DNA of 64,000 bases from positions 6,662,772-6,726,771 of the forward strand of contig BDGG01000002.1 of assembly GCA_001949185.1 (NCBI GenBank), given 5' to 3'. Shown piece by piece: positions 11,308 through 23,800 of this stretch. Below the pieces are notes generated by a model. The model made no database searches. It had not been told where the DNA came from and was given only the letters and a program-made list of their open reading frames with translations. The position numbers and the translations under genes were made by a program. Source of the stretch: Ramazzottius varieornatus (lineage: Eukaryota; Tardigrada; Eutardigrada; Parachela; Ramazzottiidae). Position 1 is the stretch's first letter; the number at the start of each line of letters is the position of its first letter.

Positions 11308-14300
11308 TCAGGTCATATAGTCTATGTCATGAGCGTCCAGGACGTTATAGGCGTCGAAGGGGTTCGTCATTGAGGGAACCATCGGATCGAGGTCGGTGGT
11401 GTCCATCATGCTGGCCAGTTCGGCCACGCTAAAGTTGACGCCGGGAAAGTCTTCGGAGAGGTTCATGTTCATATACTGCTGAAAGTGATTGGGAATAGGA
11501 GACTGCGCCGGTTCTTGCTTGATAAATCCATACTGTTGGTGCTGCATATACTGTTGCTGGTTGAGTTGCGTCGGAGTATTCGGGAACGAAGAGTCTTGTG
11601 GCGACCCCTTTCCACCTGTGATCAGCGCAGCCAAATGTGGCGCCAAACTCGACACGGTGTTTGTGTCGTGGTTGTTCATCGGCAGCTGAATACCATGTGC
11701 ATCGGCCAGTCTCTCAAGTTCCTGCAGCAAAGGATGAAAACATGCTGGAATAAAATAGCAGAATAATCGAATTTGCGAGGCAACCAAATTCGAAGAATGA
11801 GATTCCCAAGCGGCGCATGCGCTCGAAAGTTTTGGCTGAGAACATGCGTCACTTTAAAAAGAGATCTTGTCCAGCTGGTTTGTGCTTGACATGGAGGCGC
11901 ATGGTCTCGTTGCTTTTGGCTGGGAGCGTGCGCCTCTCCGAGAAACGAGTTTGTCGACTGCAAAGCCTCACTCGATCATTTATTAATGTATTTCTTTAAT
12001 AATTGGAAAGCTCTGTGTGCAAATGGTGAAGAGGGAAAATCGTGGGTACCTGGATTTTTAGCGACAGTTTTCGGTTCTGGTGTTCGGTGCTCTTTTGTCG
12101 TTCTTCCATGGCTTTCACGCGGTCCTTGTCTTTCTTGAGTTCTTTCAGATAGTCGACGGCGGCTTTGAGGGTCGAGCCTTTGCTCCTAGAGAAATCGCTG
12201 TCAAGAAAGGTATCGATAAACATTTTAATAACAAAGGAGTGAAATCAGAATAGCACACAGGAGTAAGGTTCGCTACGTACGGGTCGCTAGAATGAGGCAG
12301 CAAAGTCCGCAGCTCCTTTATCAGGTTATTTATGTTATCGCGACGTTTCCGTTCAACTACAACCATACCCGATAGTAGGGATGAAGACTGGCCAATGTTC
12401 AACAGTACAAAGGTAGGGCTAATTAGCCCAGTAGAAAAGACACTCTTACTTATGTTATGGTTGTCCTTCTTCTGGCGGTCTTTCGAGTTGGAGACAGACC
12501 GTACGCTCTCGGTTTCTTCGCCGTTTAGCGAAGAAACGTCGTTGTTGGGAGCGAGCTGAAAATTGGCCGGACAGGAGGACGAGACTGGAGAGGAGGACGA
12601 GGGATCCAGAAGCCTCAGATAGTCGGGGTTTCCAGTTACCTAAGAAAAGAAACGTCATAAGCCAGAAATCACCGCAGGACAAGCGAGCGGGAAAGGATGA
12701 ACCGGAAGTGACTTGAAAGCTTACACCGGTGGGAACAGGAGACGTAGCCTTGTAGGATCGACGCATAGGAGACACTTTGGTACTTCGAAGGCTTCGCGAC
12801 GCTGGTGCGACTCCATTCTTTGTTTCCATCTCCATGATATCCTCAATAAGTTCATCCATCTGGAGCATGCAAACGATTAGATTACCGCATGTATTCATTC
12901 ACCTTTGTCAACAGAGCGAAAAGCCAAGAGCAGTGCCGTTCAACCAGAAAACATAAGCAAGAGCGCCACCTGAGAGTCTAAAAGCTCTCCAGCTTCGGCA
13001 CAAGAACAACAACACTGTCTAGCGCAAGTCGTGTTTCAGATCCAAAAAAATAATTTGTGTAGTTCGCGTGAATAGTGATGTGAATGTAATGTAGGAGGTT
13101 AAGTGTTCGTTCTTGCCACTAACCATAAAATGGCTATTCTTCGCGGTCCACAACCAAAGACCTGATTGTATGTTGCTCGCCTCATCTTATCGTAAAATTG
13201 TAGATAAAATACTAGACTTCTGTCACCGGTGTCAAAGAACCCTTCTTCAAGTTTACTGTCCTCACTTATTCGTATCGAATTTTGTGACTGAGAAATTATT
13301 CGATTTCGCCCAAGCTCAAACCGGAAGTTGATCCATTACTGCAGCACTATTTTCAGTAATCTTCCTTCCGCAGTATACTCCTTCTCTTCCTTGCTATCCC
13401 TTCATGCAAGCACCATTTCACGGCCTGTAAACGTCTCTATAAAACTTGGTGATTGTTACTGGAGCCGGTAGTCGCTTACGACTAGACGAGCATCTGCGGA
13501 AGACTCTTAAAATCTGTCGCAGTTGCAATTAGCGTCTCCGATTGCACCTAGCTCGCACGGGAGGTTTCCTGTCTGCCCGAAGGCAATCCACCATGAGCAT
13601 CAGATTACGCAAATGCACTGTGATTACAGCGTAGCCTTGACAATCAGATGGTGTAGGAGCATCGCAAGAAGTTAGTCTATCTGATCACGTACCTCAGAAA
13701 CGTCGGTGATGGCCGGAGAGTGAGGTGTCCCTATGGATCGAGGCGTCATGGGACTATCAGGCGACAAAGGACTGGCGTTGCTGTTCACAGAGTGCTGACG
13801 GACTCCGTTCAACCTGAAAAAGACCGACGTTACTTCCGGCTAGTCATTCTAGGTTTTGTTCAACTTACTTAGATCCTTTTCCTCTAAATTTTTTGGAAGC
13901 TCGGTAGACAAACTCGGCAAGATGGTTGGTTCGAGTGGCGCACCATGTTGGCCAATCGCACTGAAAGCGTGCGCGACTTTTGGGAAAACAGTCTTGTCGA
14001 GTATATTTGGTGAGCTTCTGCTTTTTCTTTCTGTTGTATTTTCAATTTCTATTTTACAAAAAGGAGATGTCTGTTAGATTTCGCTCACCCGCCGAGTTGT
14101 GAGGGTAGCGAGTGGCCAAAATGAGCCAATGGGCTAGTTTTTCCCAGGGAACCCGGCGGCATCTGCAAGTTCAGGCTTTGCTTGTGTTTATCGTCCATGA
14201 AGAAGCGTGAAGGACTCTGAATGTTCATGTTGTAGTGCATAGGGAACTCTGATGAGCTGGGCATGGTCGATGAGAGGCCGCCAAAAGCCGTGGAACTGTT

Positions 14301-14893
14301 GCTGCTGGTGTGGAAGCGAAGGGAGGGCGAGCCACTGTTCAGCTGCTGCTGCAGGCTAGAGCCATATGTCAAGGAGGAGGAAGTTGTCCCGTCATTGCTC
14401 GACAAGCTACCGGTGGAGGAAGTGATACCGTTCCCTCTCCGCTCCGAGCCATCTCGATCCTTTTGTTGAGCTGGCAAAGAACAAACAATAAACAAACACT
14501 GCCAATAGAAGAAACTGCCACTCAGCCGGCAAGCCGTAAAACATCTCAGCCGTAAAAAACTTCTAAAAAATTACGCACAGTATTCTTTCTGGCTATACAA
14601 TAAAGTCTTGCATGATCACTCGGTTTTACAGGATCGGGGACTCGTTCGTTTCGGACCTCTGTTTCGGGTCACAAGTGGGACGTTGGCAAATGACAGTGAA
14701 CCCGATCGGTGTTCTAAGTGGCGCACACTTCTAGGCAACAACAGTGCGAAGGTGCGCCACTCGAAGTAACGATCGGGCTCAGTTCGTTTGCCTGCGTCCC
14801 AGTTACTGCAGAAGTTGAGGGCAAACAGCAGAGACGGATTTGCGTACCTTGTTCTCTCTGAAGTTGCAGTTTTAGATTGGTTCTGGACGACAT
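11308..14893 (-). CDS. MITF/TFE-family bHLH leucine-zipper transcription factor
   Basis: The proposed start at 14893 gives MSSRTNLKLQLQREQ, matching the conserved MITF/TFEB start SR..L...L.REQ. An in-frame ATG at 14935 is an alternative. Ser/Gln-rich exons follow at 14086-14474 and 13693-13813. Then comes MDELIEDIMEMETKNG (12722-12860), like the family's acidic activation motif. Next are RQKKDNHN (about 12445-12640), the basic region and helix-loop-helix VERKRRDNINNLIKELRTLL (12282-12400), helix 2 (RSKGSTLKAAVDYLKEL) and a zipper (12050-12190). The last exon (11308-11730) has the ELERLADAHGI end of the zipper and an acidic tail. The family binds E-box/M-box CANNTG sites and controls lysosome, autophagy and pigment genes. 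The N-terminal segment used for Rag-GTPase binding in TFEB/MITF is present. Introns carry four copies of the dispersed repeat. Confidence 0.9.
11795..11880. repeat. dispersed inverted repeat (family A), MITF intron
   Basis: Arms CAAGCGGCGCATGCG and CATGCGTCACTTT pair imperfectly, followed by the typical GATCTTGTCC flank. Confidence 0.6.
11885..11960. repeat. diverged family A copy next to the previous one
   Basis: GGAGGCGCATGG and GAGCGTGCGCCTCTCC form the arms, with GAGAAACGAGTTTGTC after them. It is the same design as other copies but more diverged, and lies in tandem with the copy at 11795. Confidence 0.5.
13904..14014. repeat. family A inverted repeat, MITF intron
   Basis: The core is GAGTGGCGCACC ... 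GCGTGCGCGACTTT. Outer arms GACAAACTCGGCAAGATGG and GTCTTGTCGAGTATATTTGG pair imperfectly. Confidence 0.7.
14677..14800. repeat. family A inverted repeat with recognisable ends, MITF first intron
   Basis: Outer arms GGGACGTTGGCAAATGA and TCGTTTGCCTGCGTCCC pair, and inner arms AAGTGGCGCAC and GTGCGCCACT pair. The total is about 124 bases. The ends match those of the copy at 51192-51313, which defines the element limits. Confidence 0.75.
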
Positions 14894-14935
14894 GTTACTA
14901 TGTGGTTCCGGTCTGGGTTCACATCGATGTGACAA

Positions 14936-17900
14936 TTGGGACGTGGACGAGACAATCCTGTCCGCCGTTTTTCGTAGCTTTAGTCCGATAGTATCGAGTC
15001 AATTGATACACGAAGGATGACCTGGAAAAGTCAAAGAAGAAAAATGAGCTCCACGCATCGTCTTCGCGAAGCCAAAGTAACCTACAGCTGTTGAGAAGCC
15101 ATCTACAGTATGGTACGGTACGGAACAAGGAGCAAATGTAGGAGAACAGAGGCAATAGTCCAAATTACCAAAAAACTACGCCGCGGTTCGAGTCGGAGTT
15201 AACGACCGCCGTTCGTCGAGAGAACAGTGGCCCGATCTGACTTAATGGTGTTCTTCTTTCAGCTTGGCATCACCAGTACATACTGAAATAAACTTGTACG
15301 CGAGGTATCCGTCGAGGTTTCAACATCAAGCTATACAAAGACAAAACAGCTGCTTACGAGTTCGCCGTCGAAGTCGAACGCGAGCAAAAGTAGGGTGTCT
15401 AAACATCGTGAAAGCGGTTGTTCTAAGCCCAGCGGACACAGCCAATGTCACAGCGTATTATACTCAAATGTTAATACTGGCAACCTATAAGTTAGAAGAT
15501 CAGCGGGAAATGCTTGATGTATAAATAGCCTTTCTGAGCCTAGAAGATATTTTGTCGGTGTGTAGATAGATGGATGATATATTCGGTAATCGGAGTTCAC
15601 AGTTTGCTTCTCTGGCATCGCATTGTCATCTGATGTCCAGTAGTGTCATATGATACTGTTAGGAGTGCCAAGCACTAATTACTCTAACACAAAACCTGGT
15701 CGAACTCTTCGCTATCTTTTCCTACCGCTTATCCCAACGCCCTCGTTTAAAACAAATTAGTCCAGCCTGAAACTATATAGACTTTGTTAACGTAATGTAG
15801 ATCTTGGTACGTTAATGGTTTGAACCCACGTAAGGCTCGAGGATATGCTAGGGATCGATGCACAGCGGCAGAGTGGGTGCGCCACCATCGAGGAGACTTA
15901 TACGCAGGTCTCTCCATCTTTTCGCTGATGTGTGCAAAATTACATCCGCCTCCTGGGTGAACGTCTCGGAAGCCGTCCGACCTTCGTGGTAGTGACCACT
16001 GATCTGAAAAGTTCCCCGACGCCGGTTGATCAATATTGAATATTTTGATTATCGAAGATCAAAATTTTGTTGACGACTTTCAGACAGTCCAGGGTTGTAA
16101 GCACAGAAAGTGGTCCAACGGATCGTCACTGAATGTTTCGTCTACTATCGACCACCACGGATAGATCGAGCAAAAAGGTCTTCAGCGAATTACACGCTAA
16201 GATTTTCCAATAGCTAATCGATATTTCAAGCGCAAAATTCTGCTTTGTAATTCGTTTTTTTGTGACTTTGTCCGTCTCGATGATGCTATCATTTCCCAAA
16301 CCGCGGAACTTTCTTGCTAAAATGCCCAAAGCCAATCGCACTTTAGCCGCAAAAATATTTTCCATGTGGATTTTCAGGTCAACAGAGAGCCAAGTTTGTT
16401 TCTTGCGTTCGAAAGAAGGCGCCATGAAAGTCAGCACGTTGTCTTATCACTTCCCTGTATCATCGAAACGTTCTTATCGAACTCAAACATTACTCCGTGT
16501 TCCTCAGTAAAAGCAGACAAAAGCTTGACAGTGAGGAAGCCTCGATAAGTGACTGAACTCCATAATTTTTCTACCCAAATTTGATCCACATAGTTGACAG
16601 TCAATTTCGGACCCGCAACAACTGCACGTACGGAAGCTCTCTATACAGTTGCAGGCTTTCTGGCTAGTACCGCATACATAATGATCGACCTCGATCATCG
16701 TATCATGTACTGTGCCGATACGGAGCACTCTGCGGGTTCTTCGTCAGCGGCGAAAGGCGCTTCTGCTTTCACCACATCACAGCGACCAAAATAGACTATC
16801 AAACGCCGAACGCGCGCTGTATATCAGTGCCTTCCGGGCTCCTATCTATACTCGACAGAGAAGAAAAAAAACCAAAATATACGGGTATACCGGGCTCAGC
16901 GTGCATGCTCAGCTGTGCAGTTGCTGTGGCGCCTGTAGTGCTGCATGCGGAAAGTGCAAGTTTGCTCATGTAAGCAATCTTGAACCTGAATTATTTCCCA
17001 GCTACGATCGATACTGCCAGTCAAGCAAAGCATAAATTTATCCTGACGCTTCTTGTGGTGCGCCTACCCGAACAGCGGGGACCTATGGTTCGCCTACTAG
17101 ATGGACACCGAGTAGGACCGACGCCCACATTAGTAACGTGCCAAGAAATTCCGGTTTCTCTCTTTAAACGACCTTGCCCTTCTGAGAATCGTGTACCATA
17201 GTCCATAGCTTCCTTCAGCTTCTACTGTAAGAGATTACCAGGTGCAATTACACACGTCGTTCACTTACGCTAGGTCCGAGGTGTAGTTCCGATGATGACG
17301 ATGGCTCGAACCGCAACACTGCTCTAGATGGATCCGCCGTAAAGTATTTTTGGTATTCTCACGGTGACGTAACCTCTCCCTGTAAAAAAGTTGGTAAACT
17401 CTTAATTGGACAACAACTCCATATTCAACTGTAAGCGATACTGCGAAATGACAACACTTTTAAAACTCTTTAACGTACTGTGTACGGGAATCCGGGCGGT
17501 TCAAAATGAACACTGGAGAAATCTTGAGCACATGTAAATACATGTGATTTTTGCACGTACCTGGCTCCGATACCGATTCCAAACAAAATCCTTGTTTACG
17601 AAGTTCCGGAAGGACACCCCGATATCCTCTTCAAAGACTGAAGACCGTTCGGGAGAGCTTTTCGAGAGAATCCGTCTCTATTTCCGGTCGATGCTTTGAG
17701 AGACGCAGCGACGCAGTCTTGCGCTAGAAATACACGTGAATAAAATTAGTCAATGCAAAGCAGGAAAGTTCTATTCCGAGGAAACAAACAGTGAAGGTTG
17801 CTGCTATATAGAACGTGTCATGTTGCTGATGAAGGATATTCGTTGTTGGTGCATGGTGGAAAAGACTGAAGAGAACATCGTTGCCCATAAGGACGATATC

Positions 17901-19646
17901 TGCGTGCGCCAGTTGACGTTTCTACTTCCGAGAATTTTGCGATTACGGTGTACGTGCGTACGTTGTGGAGTGCACATACGCTGACGTCATTCACTATCAT
18001 TGGCTGGAGCCGAGGGCGTGCAAGCTTGGTTTTGGCGCACCGCAGAGCCAAAGAGGCGTGGCGTACCATCTGTGCTTCTCGACAAAGGCAAACAGTGGAG
18101 TGCTCGCGAGTTTTGATTCAGGACCTGGCACTTCATTTTGCTGCTTCAGTTGTCGACAACGGTTGTCGAACCCACTGCGGGAGGTGTTACTCTGACTATA
18201 CTACAACAAAGAACGCTTGTCAGTGCAACCCCATGATTTGTAACGATATCATTCCCTTAGATTATAAGTTATAACAACATTAGCGGCACCAAAAAACGAC
18301 AACTGGGAGTTCAACAGAAAACTTTGGGAGCCAACAACGAAGTTCCAGCAAAATGAGCAGAGGATAATTTTTCTGTGCTGATGTCGTGCAGGTGGCTAGG
18401 CAGAATCCCATCCTGTGCAGTTTCGGTATTCAGCTACCTGTGAGGGAACATCAAAGAGTGGGGTTTAGATGCGCACAATTCACAATCTGATGATTATGAT
18501 GTAGGAGAGAAGGATCGGCTCAACGTACGCCCGCATCGAATCCCGTTATTTAATGAGATGGCCTACAGCATTTGCTACATTATTCTGTATACGTACGACT
18601 ACCTGGAACATCGATCGATTTCTTAGACGCGACCGAAACGAGATGAAATTGAACATCGTCTTTCCTCCCGTGCTTGAGGTAGTGCGGTTGAAATCTGCGG
18701 ACAGAAATAACGCGAGTGATCATACACAATTGAGCCAATGATTACATCACCTTCCTCCGAGGGAACGGGATACTGTCGATGACGTTCAAACCTGCCTAAG
18801 TCTGGATCAATACCGTACTGCGAGACATTCGGCATGATTGCAATGTGTCGCAGTGTCAGGATTCAGAAATGCCGTCAGACCCAGGAGCCGCTCAAAGCCT
18901 GGATAGCCTATATCGCATATGCTTTACAGGCATTGCTCTTCCTGAATAGGTCTTGACACCTTGTTATGCAACCTTTACTGCCGCCTGCGCATTAGGAGGC
19001 AATGAAAACAGTGGGAAAACAGACCTTCCGTTTCCGCTGTAATCTCCTCAGCTTCCAAACGCCAGGGAACGTATTTTCGCACGGGATTAGAAGCAAATAT
19101 GTTTAGACGGTAGAAGAATGTGATATGGAAGACGTGCTTTCTCCTGCCTGCTTGCAGCCGCAAGCATTGCTCCCACCGGTACACTGTTGTCCCTCGAATG
19201 AGCACAGGATGTTGTCCCAGGAACACAGGATTAGAGGACTCGAATTTGCACACTGCCAATGCCGGTGATTTATTTGCGCCGCGTAGTAAGAAGTACGCAA
19301 GGGGATTGCAGGCGGCAAGCGGTTCGGTCACGCATCGGTTATCTGTTGCAAATAACAATGTGAAAAAGTAACGTGAACGTTTCGGTGAACCGGAAGTGTA
19401 GACTTGAATATTGGGAGCTGAGCAAACAAATGTACAATGTCGGATACGCATCCCTTTTGGTGGCCACGTGGAATCGGCAGCCATTGATTACAGCGATAGA
19501 ACCATCTGACTTCCAGAAGGAAGGCATTTCCGACATTGTAGAAGACCGGTATACCCCAAGTGGCGCAATTTTTTGATTGGTACTGGCTGGAAGGTGCGCC
19601 ACTTGAAGTAACGATCTTGTACATCTTCTTTGCCCAGCACCACGTT
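14936..19646. other. gene-poor region of 4.7 kb
   Basis: I see no supported gene. Open frames are short, occur on both strands and overlap in several frames without motifs. Part may hold 5' untranslated exons or enhancers of the MITF-like gene. The longest frame (18975-19484, minus, 169 codons) resembles nothing I know. Confidence 0.45.
19417..19638. repeat. longer family A copy downstream of the small secreted-protein gene
   Basis: Outer arms GCTGAGCAAACAAATGTAC and GTACATCTTCTTTGCCCAGC pair imperfectly. Inside are AAGTGGCGCA and GTGCGCCACTTG. It is about 100 bases longer than other copies because of extra sequence on the left side. It is one of the few intergenic copies. Confidence 0.65.
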
Positions 19647-20150
19647 TTATTTTTCGAGAACGCGTTGAAATCTCTGCACTGTACCTTCAACCCGGAAATT
19701 CTGGCCCGTCTTTAGGTTATAGAGAAAGAGTTCTTGATGGTTCAAAAAGTCCATGGCGACCACGCCCAGCCGCCGGGATCCATCAGCAAAAGTGGCGGTT
19801 TTGAATGTCAGATTCGAGCTTTCATCCAGTCCTTCCAGCTCCACTTCATAGTCCAGGCCCAAGTCGGGAAGGCTGGTGACATTGTTTCTGTTCCCAGTAG
19901 CACACTGTGGAGACTGCCAGAAGATCGCAGGATTCTGCCGTGAGGTAGATGGCGAAAGTGGCTTCCATATCCATGCAGAGGCGATCAAAGGTGCAGGTGT
20001 CGAAGACCATGGCGTACGGACTGACAATACCGCCGGTAACCTAGCTGGGGTAACAGCTCCTGAGCATCCTTTACCACTAAGATCTACCAAGAACAACAGG
20101 AAAAACAAACTGATCAAGCCCGTAACGCGGATATAATAAACGGACCTCAT
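19647..20150 (-). CDS. small secreted protein, not recognised
   Basis: A single open frame of 167 codons starts at ATG 20150. The N-terminus (about residues 5-22, VTGLISLFFLLFLVDLSG) is a strong signal peptide. The C-terminal half has the look of a beta-rich extracellular domain with possible N-glycosylation sites (NNVT, NLTF). It is faintly like LolA-like or ependymin-like modules, but that is only an impression. An AATAAA overlaps the stop region. A second frame across the middle is also open and cysteine-rich, so a frameshift or hidden splice in the middle third cannot be excluded. The start and the C-terminal half are the surest parts. Confidence 0.55.
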   Translation of the reverse strand: MRSVYYIRVTGLISLFFLLFLVDLSGKGCSGAVTPARLPAVLSVRTPWSSTPAPLIASAWIWKPLSPSTSRQNPAIFWQSPQCATGNRNNVTSLPDLGLDYEVELEGLDESSNLTFKTATFADGSRRLGVVAMDFLNHQELFLYNLKTGQNFRVEGTVQRFQRVLEK

Positions 20151-20815
20151 AATCACAGATGTCTTATCAGATTCGATGGTCGAAGTGTCACGAAAACAAT
20201 AAGCTCTTGTCGTGCAATCAGTTGATCTTTTTCGTGGCATCCAACAAGGCAACAACGTTGAGTGTAACCTCTATCCGTGAAAACTTCGTCGCGGCCTGAA
20301 AAGATGTAAACGTTGATGCGATGATCATCTAGACAATGGTCAGCGAGTTTACTATTAAGTATACACGTTGTAATTTATACGGTTGGCGAAGCGGAGAACA
20401 AGTAGGTTGGCCGTACTACCTTATGCTCGGCCTTTGTTTGTTCCGTCTACCCATTCCCAAAGCGCCTGGAGGAAGAACTGCGCAAGCGTAGTAGGCTTCA
20501 TTTCCACTACGAAATACGTTTTCGGCAACACCCGGACAGCGTGCACTGAAAGACTCGAGACCTGAGATTCAGTATAGGTTTTTATTACTGTTCGAAATTT
20601 ATGGCGAGGAAGACGAATCAACACTAGCTAACAGTTCGAAAGCGCCATGGCAGATGCTACTGAAAATAAACAAGAACCTGACATAGCCTTCCAGCACATA
20701 ACAAACGTCTACGGTATGACAGAAGATATACAGCGAACAAAGCCCTGTCAACATCAAGAAATGAAAAAGAGGAACACAACCATAGTGAGCATCCGAAGAA
20801 CAAGGCTTCGGTAAG
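20151..20815. other. intergenic, no gene seen
   Basis: This holds the 3' flank of the MFSD14-like gene and the upstream region of the small secreted-protein gene, both on the minus strand. No coding signal is evident. Confidence 0.5.
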
Positions 20816-23800
20816 TTATATCTGGCGAAAATCCATCAAAGGAGCGCCTTCAGCTTTTGAAAGACCTTCCTTTCGGTAGACCTCGATATCATCGTCTTCG
20901 CCGGCTTCGGGAGCCACAAAGCTCATGGTGGGCGTCACCATTTTTGGCCTTCTGGGTCTCTCTAGAATGACCAGTTCTGGTATGAACGCCGCGACGAACA
21001 AGGCAAGGCACACTAGAAGAGCCCCAAAAGCAAACGCCGGTCCGGGCAGAAACGACTAGGAAGAAACAACGAATAAATCTGATGTTTGTCGTCAGGAAAA
21101 TGTACAAAATTCTATTTGGGAGATCAGCAAACAAAACAGGCAAGATCGTTTCTGATCGCCAAGTGGCGCATTTCCTTATCACAGTGTTAGCAGCTGAAAG
21201 CGTGCACCATCAAAATCAACTAGAGAAGGTCGTTCTCAAGTGGCGCACGTTTTCGGTGTCATCAGCTGTCAGCCTGCGCCACTTGGGAAAAAAACGATCT
21301 TGTAAAGTTTGTTCTCCTGGTTTGTCTCAGTCAGTTTGCCACTTACCGATCTTAGGTTGTGGACAGGAACTGCTGTAGTCGGCAGACTGCTTTCCGTCGT
21401 GAGGTTATGGTACAGCATAGTGATGGGATGAGCAGCCACTGGTTTCACTTTTTCCTTGTGCTCATTGAGGTTCACATGGAAGAGCGAGAAGATCAGTCCA
21501 TAGACTGCCGGACCGAGCCCATTACATAACCCGCGAATGCCGGTAATGATACCCTGAACAAGACCTGAAATAGAGCCACGAAGGAATGATCATCGCTTTC
21601 GTGAACTGATAGCTGGGTCGTGACCGCAGAAGGCTGAGAAACGCTGCCCAACACCCAAATATTCTATTCGTAGCTAAAATAACAAGGTCAAACTAACCTT
21701 GCTTATCGGCTTCCGTGTAGTTGGATACGTAGGCACTTGTCGCCGGATAGGCTATGCTGCATACTGCGGCTAGCGATCCAGCAGCCCACATCATCCTTAA
21801 AGCCGAGAGCAAAACTCAGGTTTTACAGTGGAAAACACGATAAAAGTTTCCAGACTTCCAACAACTTCCAAGGGTCTTACCATGTTTGCTGAGCGAAGCC
21901 ATACCAAGCCAGCTGGAAGGCTTCGAAGACCAGCCCGACGATTATGGTGTTCTTGCTGCCAATGCTCTTCATCAGAATAGTCAAGACCGTCGTCTATAAT
22001 TAAAACAGTCGTTCTTCCAACTAGAACTATGAAACAGAAAAAGAAAGGAAGGAAAGTGGGCTATACCTGAGCAATGACGGATAGAATTCCGACGAACGCG
22101 ATGTATCCTGCTATCGTTTCCGGTGAGAATCCGACAACCTAAAAATCAAGTACCCAGGTTTCTCAGCTTGCACGACAAAGTACGTATATACAGTGTACGA
22201 CAAAATTAACCGTTAAAATGGGCGTAACACTCCAGCTGAGCTTACTTACGACTCAGCCAATGAGGATTAGGTTTTGCTGCATGCGCAAATTTCATTGGCT
22301 TTAACCATCTGGCTCCATACACCCATTTTTAACGGTTTATTTTGTCGTACGCTGTACATATCAGACAGGAAGGAGTATCTACCTACCAAACGAAGGTAAA
22401 CGAAGATGCAAGAAACCTGGCCGGCTTCCGCGAGGTACGACAAGAAGGTAGTAAGGCATACGATGAGGATGACGCGATCGTTTCCGATCTTCCTTAGGTT
22501 CTGCCAAAAGATTGAAATGAAAATGAGGCACGTATTCGGTTGAAAAAACTTGCAAGGGTAAACATACCGAGCATGGATCTGCGACATCCCATGAAAAGTT
22601 CGAGGCATTGGCAAAACGAGCTTTCTCCGGCAAAGACTCCGGCACGAAAGACAGGATGAATAACACATCAAGTATTGCGACGGCAGTGGCCAGTGCAACC
22701 ACCACTTCATCCCCATACATATCCCCCAGGATAGCTCCCAATGCGGGACTTGTCACAAGACTGGCGGCAAAAGTGGCAGATACCTAAATGATTACACTTC
22801 TGTGGGATCACACGGTCCAACTCAATACTGGAAAGTTCGGAAGGCCAACTCGAGAAGATCACTCTTTCAACTGGCGCACGCCTTCAGCGATTAATACTGA
22901 GACGTGCGCGACTTGAGAAAACAATCTTGTCAAGTTTACTGTACTGTACACGCGCCTGGCCTAAATGTGGGGATGGACAAAAATGTGGGGAACGGAGCGA
23001 AAGCGACACGGGCCAGCTGTGGTTGACCAATCAACTAAATCAATCGAAGCACAGTCGCTTTCGCTCCGTTCCCCACATTCTTGTCCATCCCCACATTTAG
23101 GCCAGGCGCGTGTACTGTTATTCCTTACCAGTCCATAGGCCGAACTTCTCTCCTGCTCGTCCGTTATATCGGCAACATAGGCAAAAACTACCGAAAACGT
23201 CACAGCGAAGACTCCACTCATGGAGATCATCCCAAAGTACCACCTAAAGAACAGAAGAAAGTTAGTCAACCGCGGCGGCGATGAAAGACCACCATTGTAT
23301 CAGAATCACTGTGCATTCGAAGGTAAATATTACGTCATCGAGAAGGCACAATCTACATTCGGTTTAAATGAGCAATTTCACGACGACGTTGATACTTACC
23401 CGGGGCTAACTATCATGAACGGTATCGGAAGGCACGTGAAGAACACCGTTACGAGAAGAAATGTCTTTCGACCCCAAGAGTCCGACAGCGTTCCAATTAG
23501 AGGCGCACTCAAGAACGAAAGAATACCCTGCATCCACAAAATACAACATTAATAAACAGTATACAGCTTCGTGACACAGACATACATGTACAAACCTTGA
23601 TGCCCATGATAATGCCGTTCATCAGGAAGGTGTCTTCGGGAAAGGTTTTATTCAGTACCTGCACGGAAGCAGACCAGGGTTGGATATGAAGGAGGTTACT
23701 TAGAATATAATTAGGTGCAACTCGCAGAATCACTCACGCTGATCATGGGGGATGTAAGTAGACCCCAAGCAAAGAATTCCAGGAATATGACAACCAAGGC

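Noticed and set aside
16126-16437. 103-codon minus-strand frame
   Set aside because: Lysine- and leucine-rich but without family features; the opposite strand is equally open.
17040-17210. possible tRNA-like or hairpin region
   Set aside because: No complete cloverleaf with anticodon arm and T-arm consensus could be drawn.
18975-19484. 169-codon open frame on the minus strand
   Set aside because: No motif, signal peptide or splice partner, and open frames overlap on both strands here. It also runs into a repeat.
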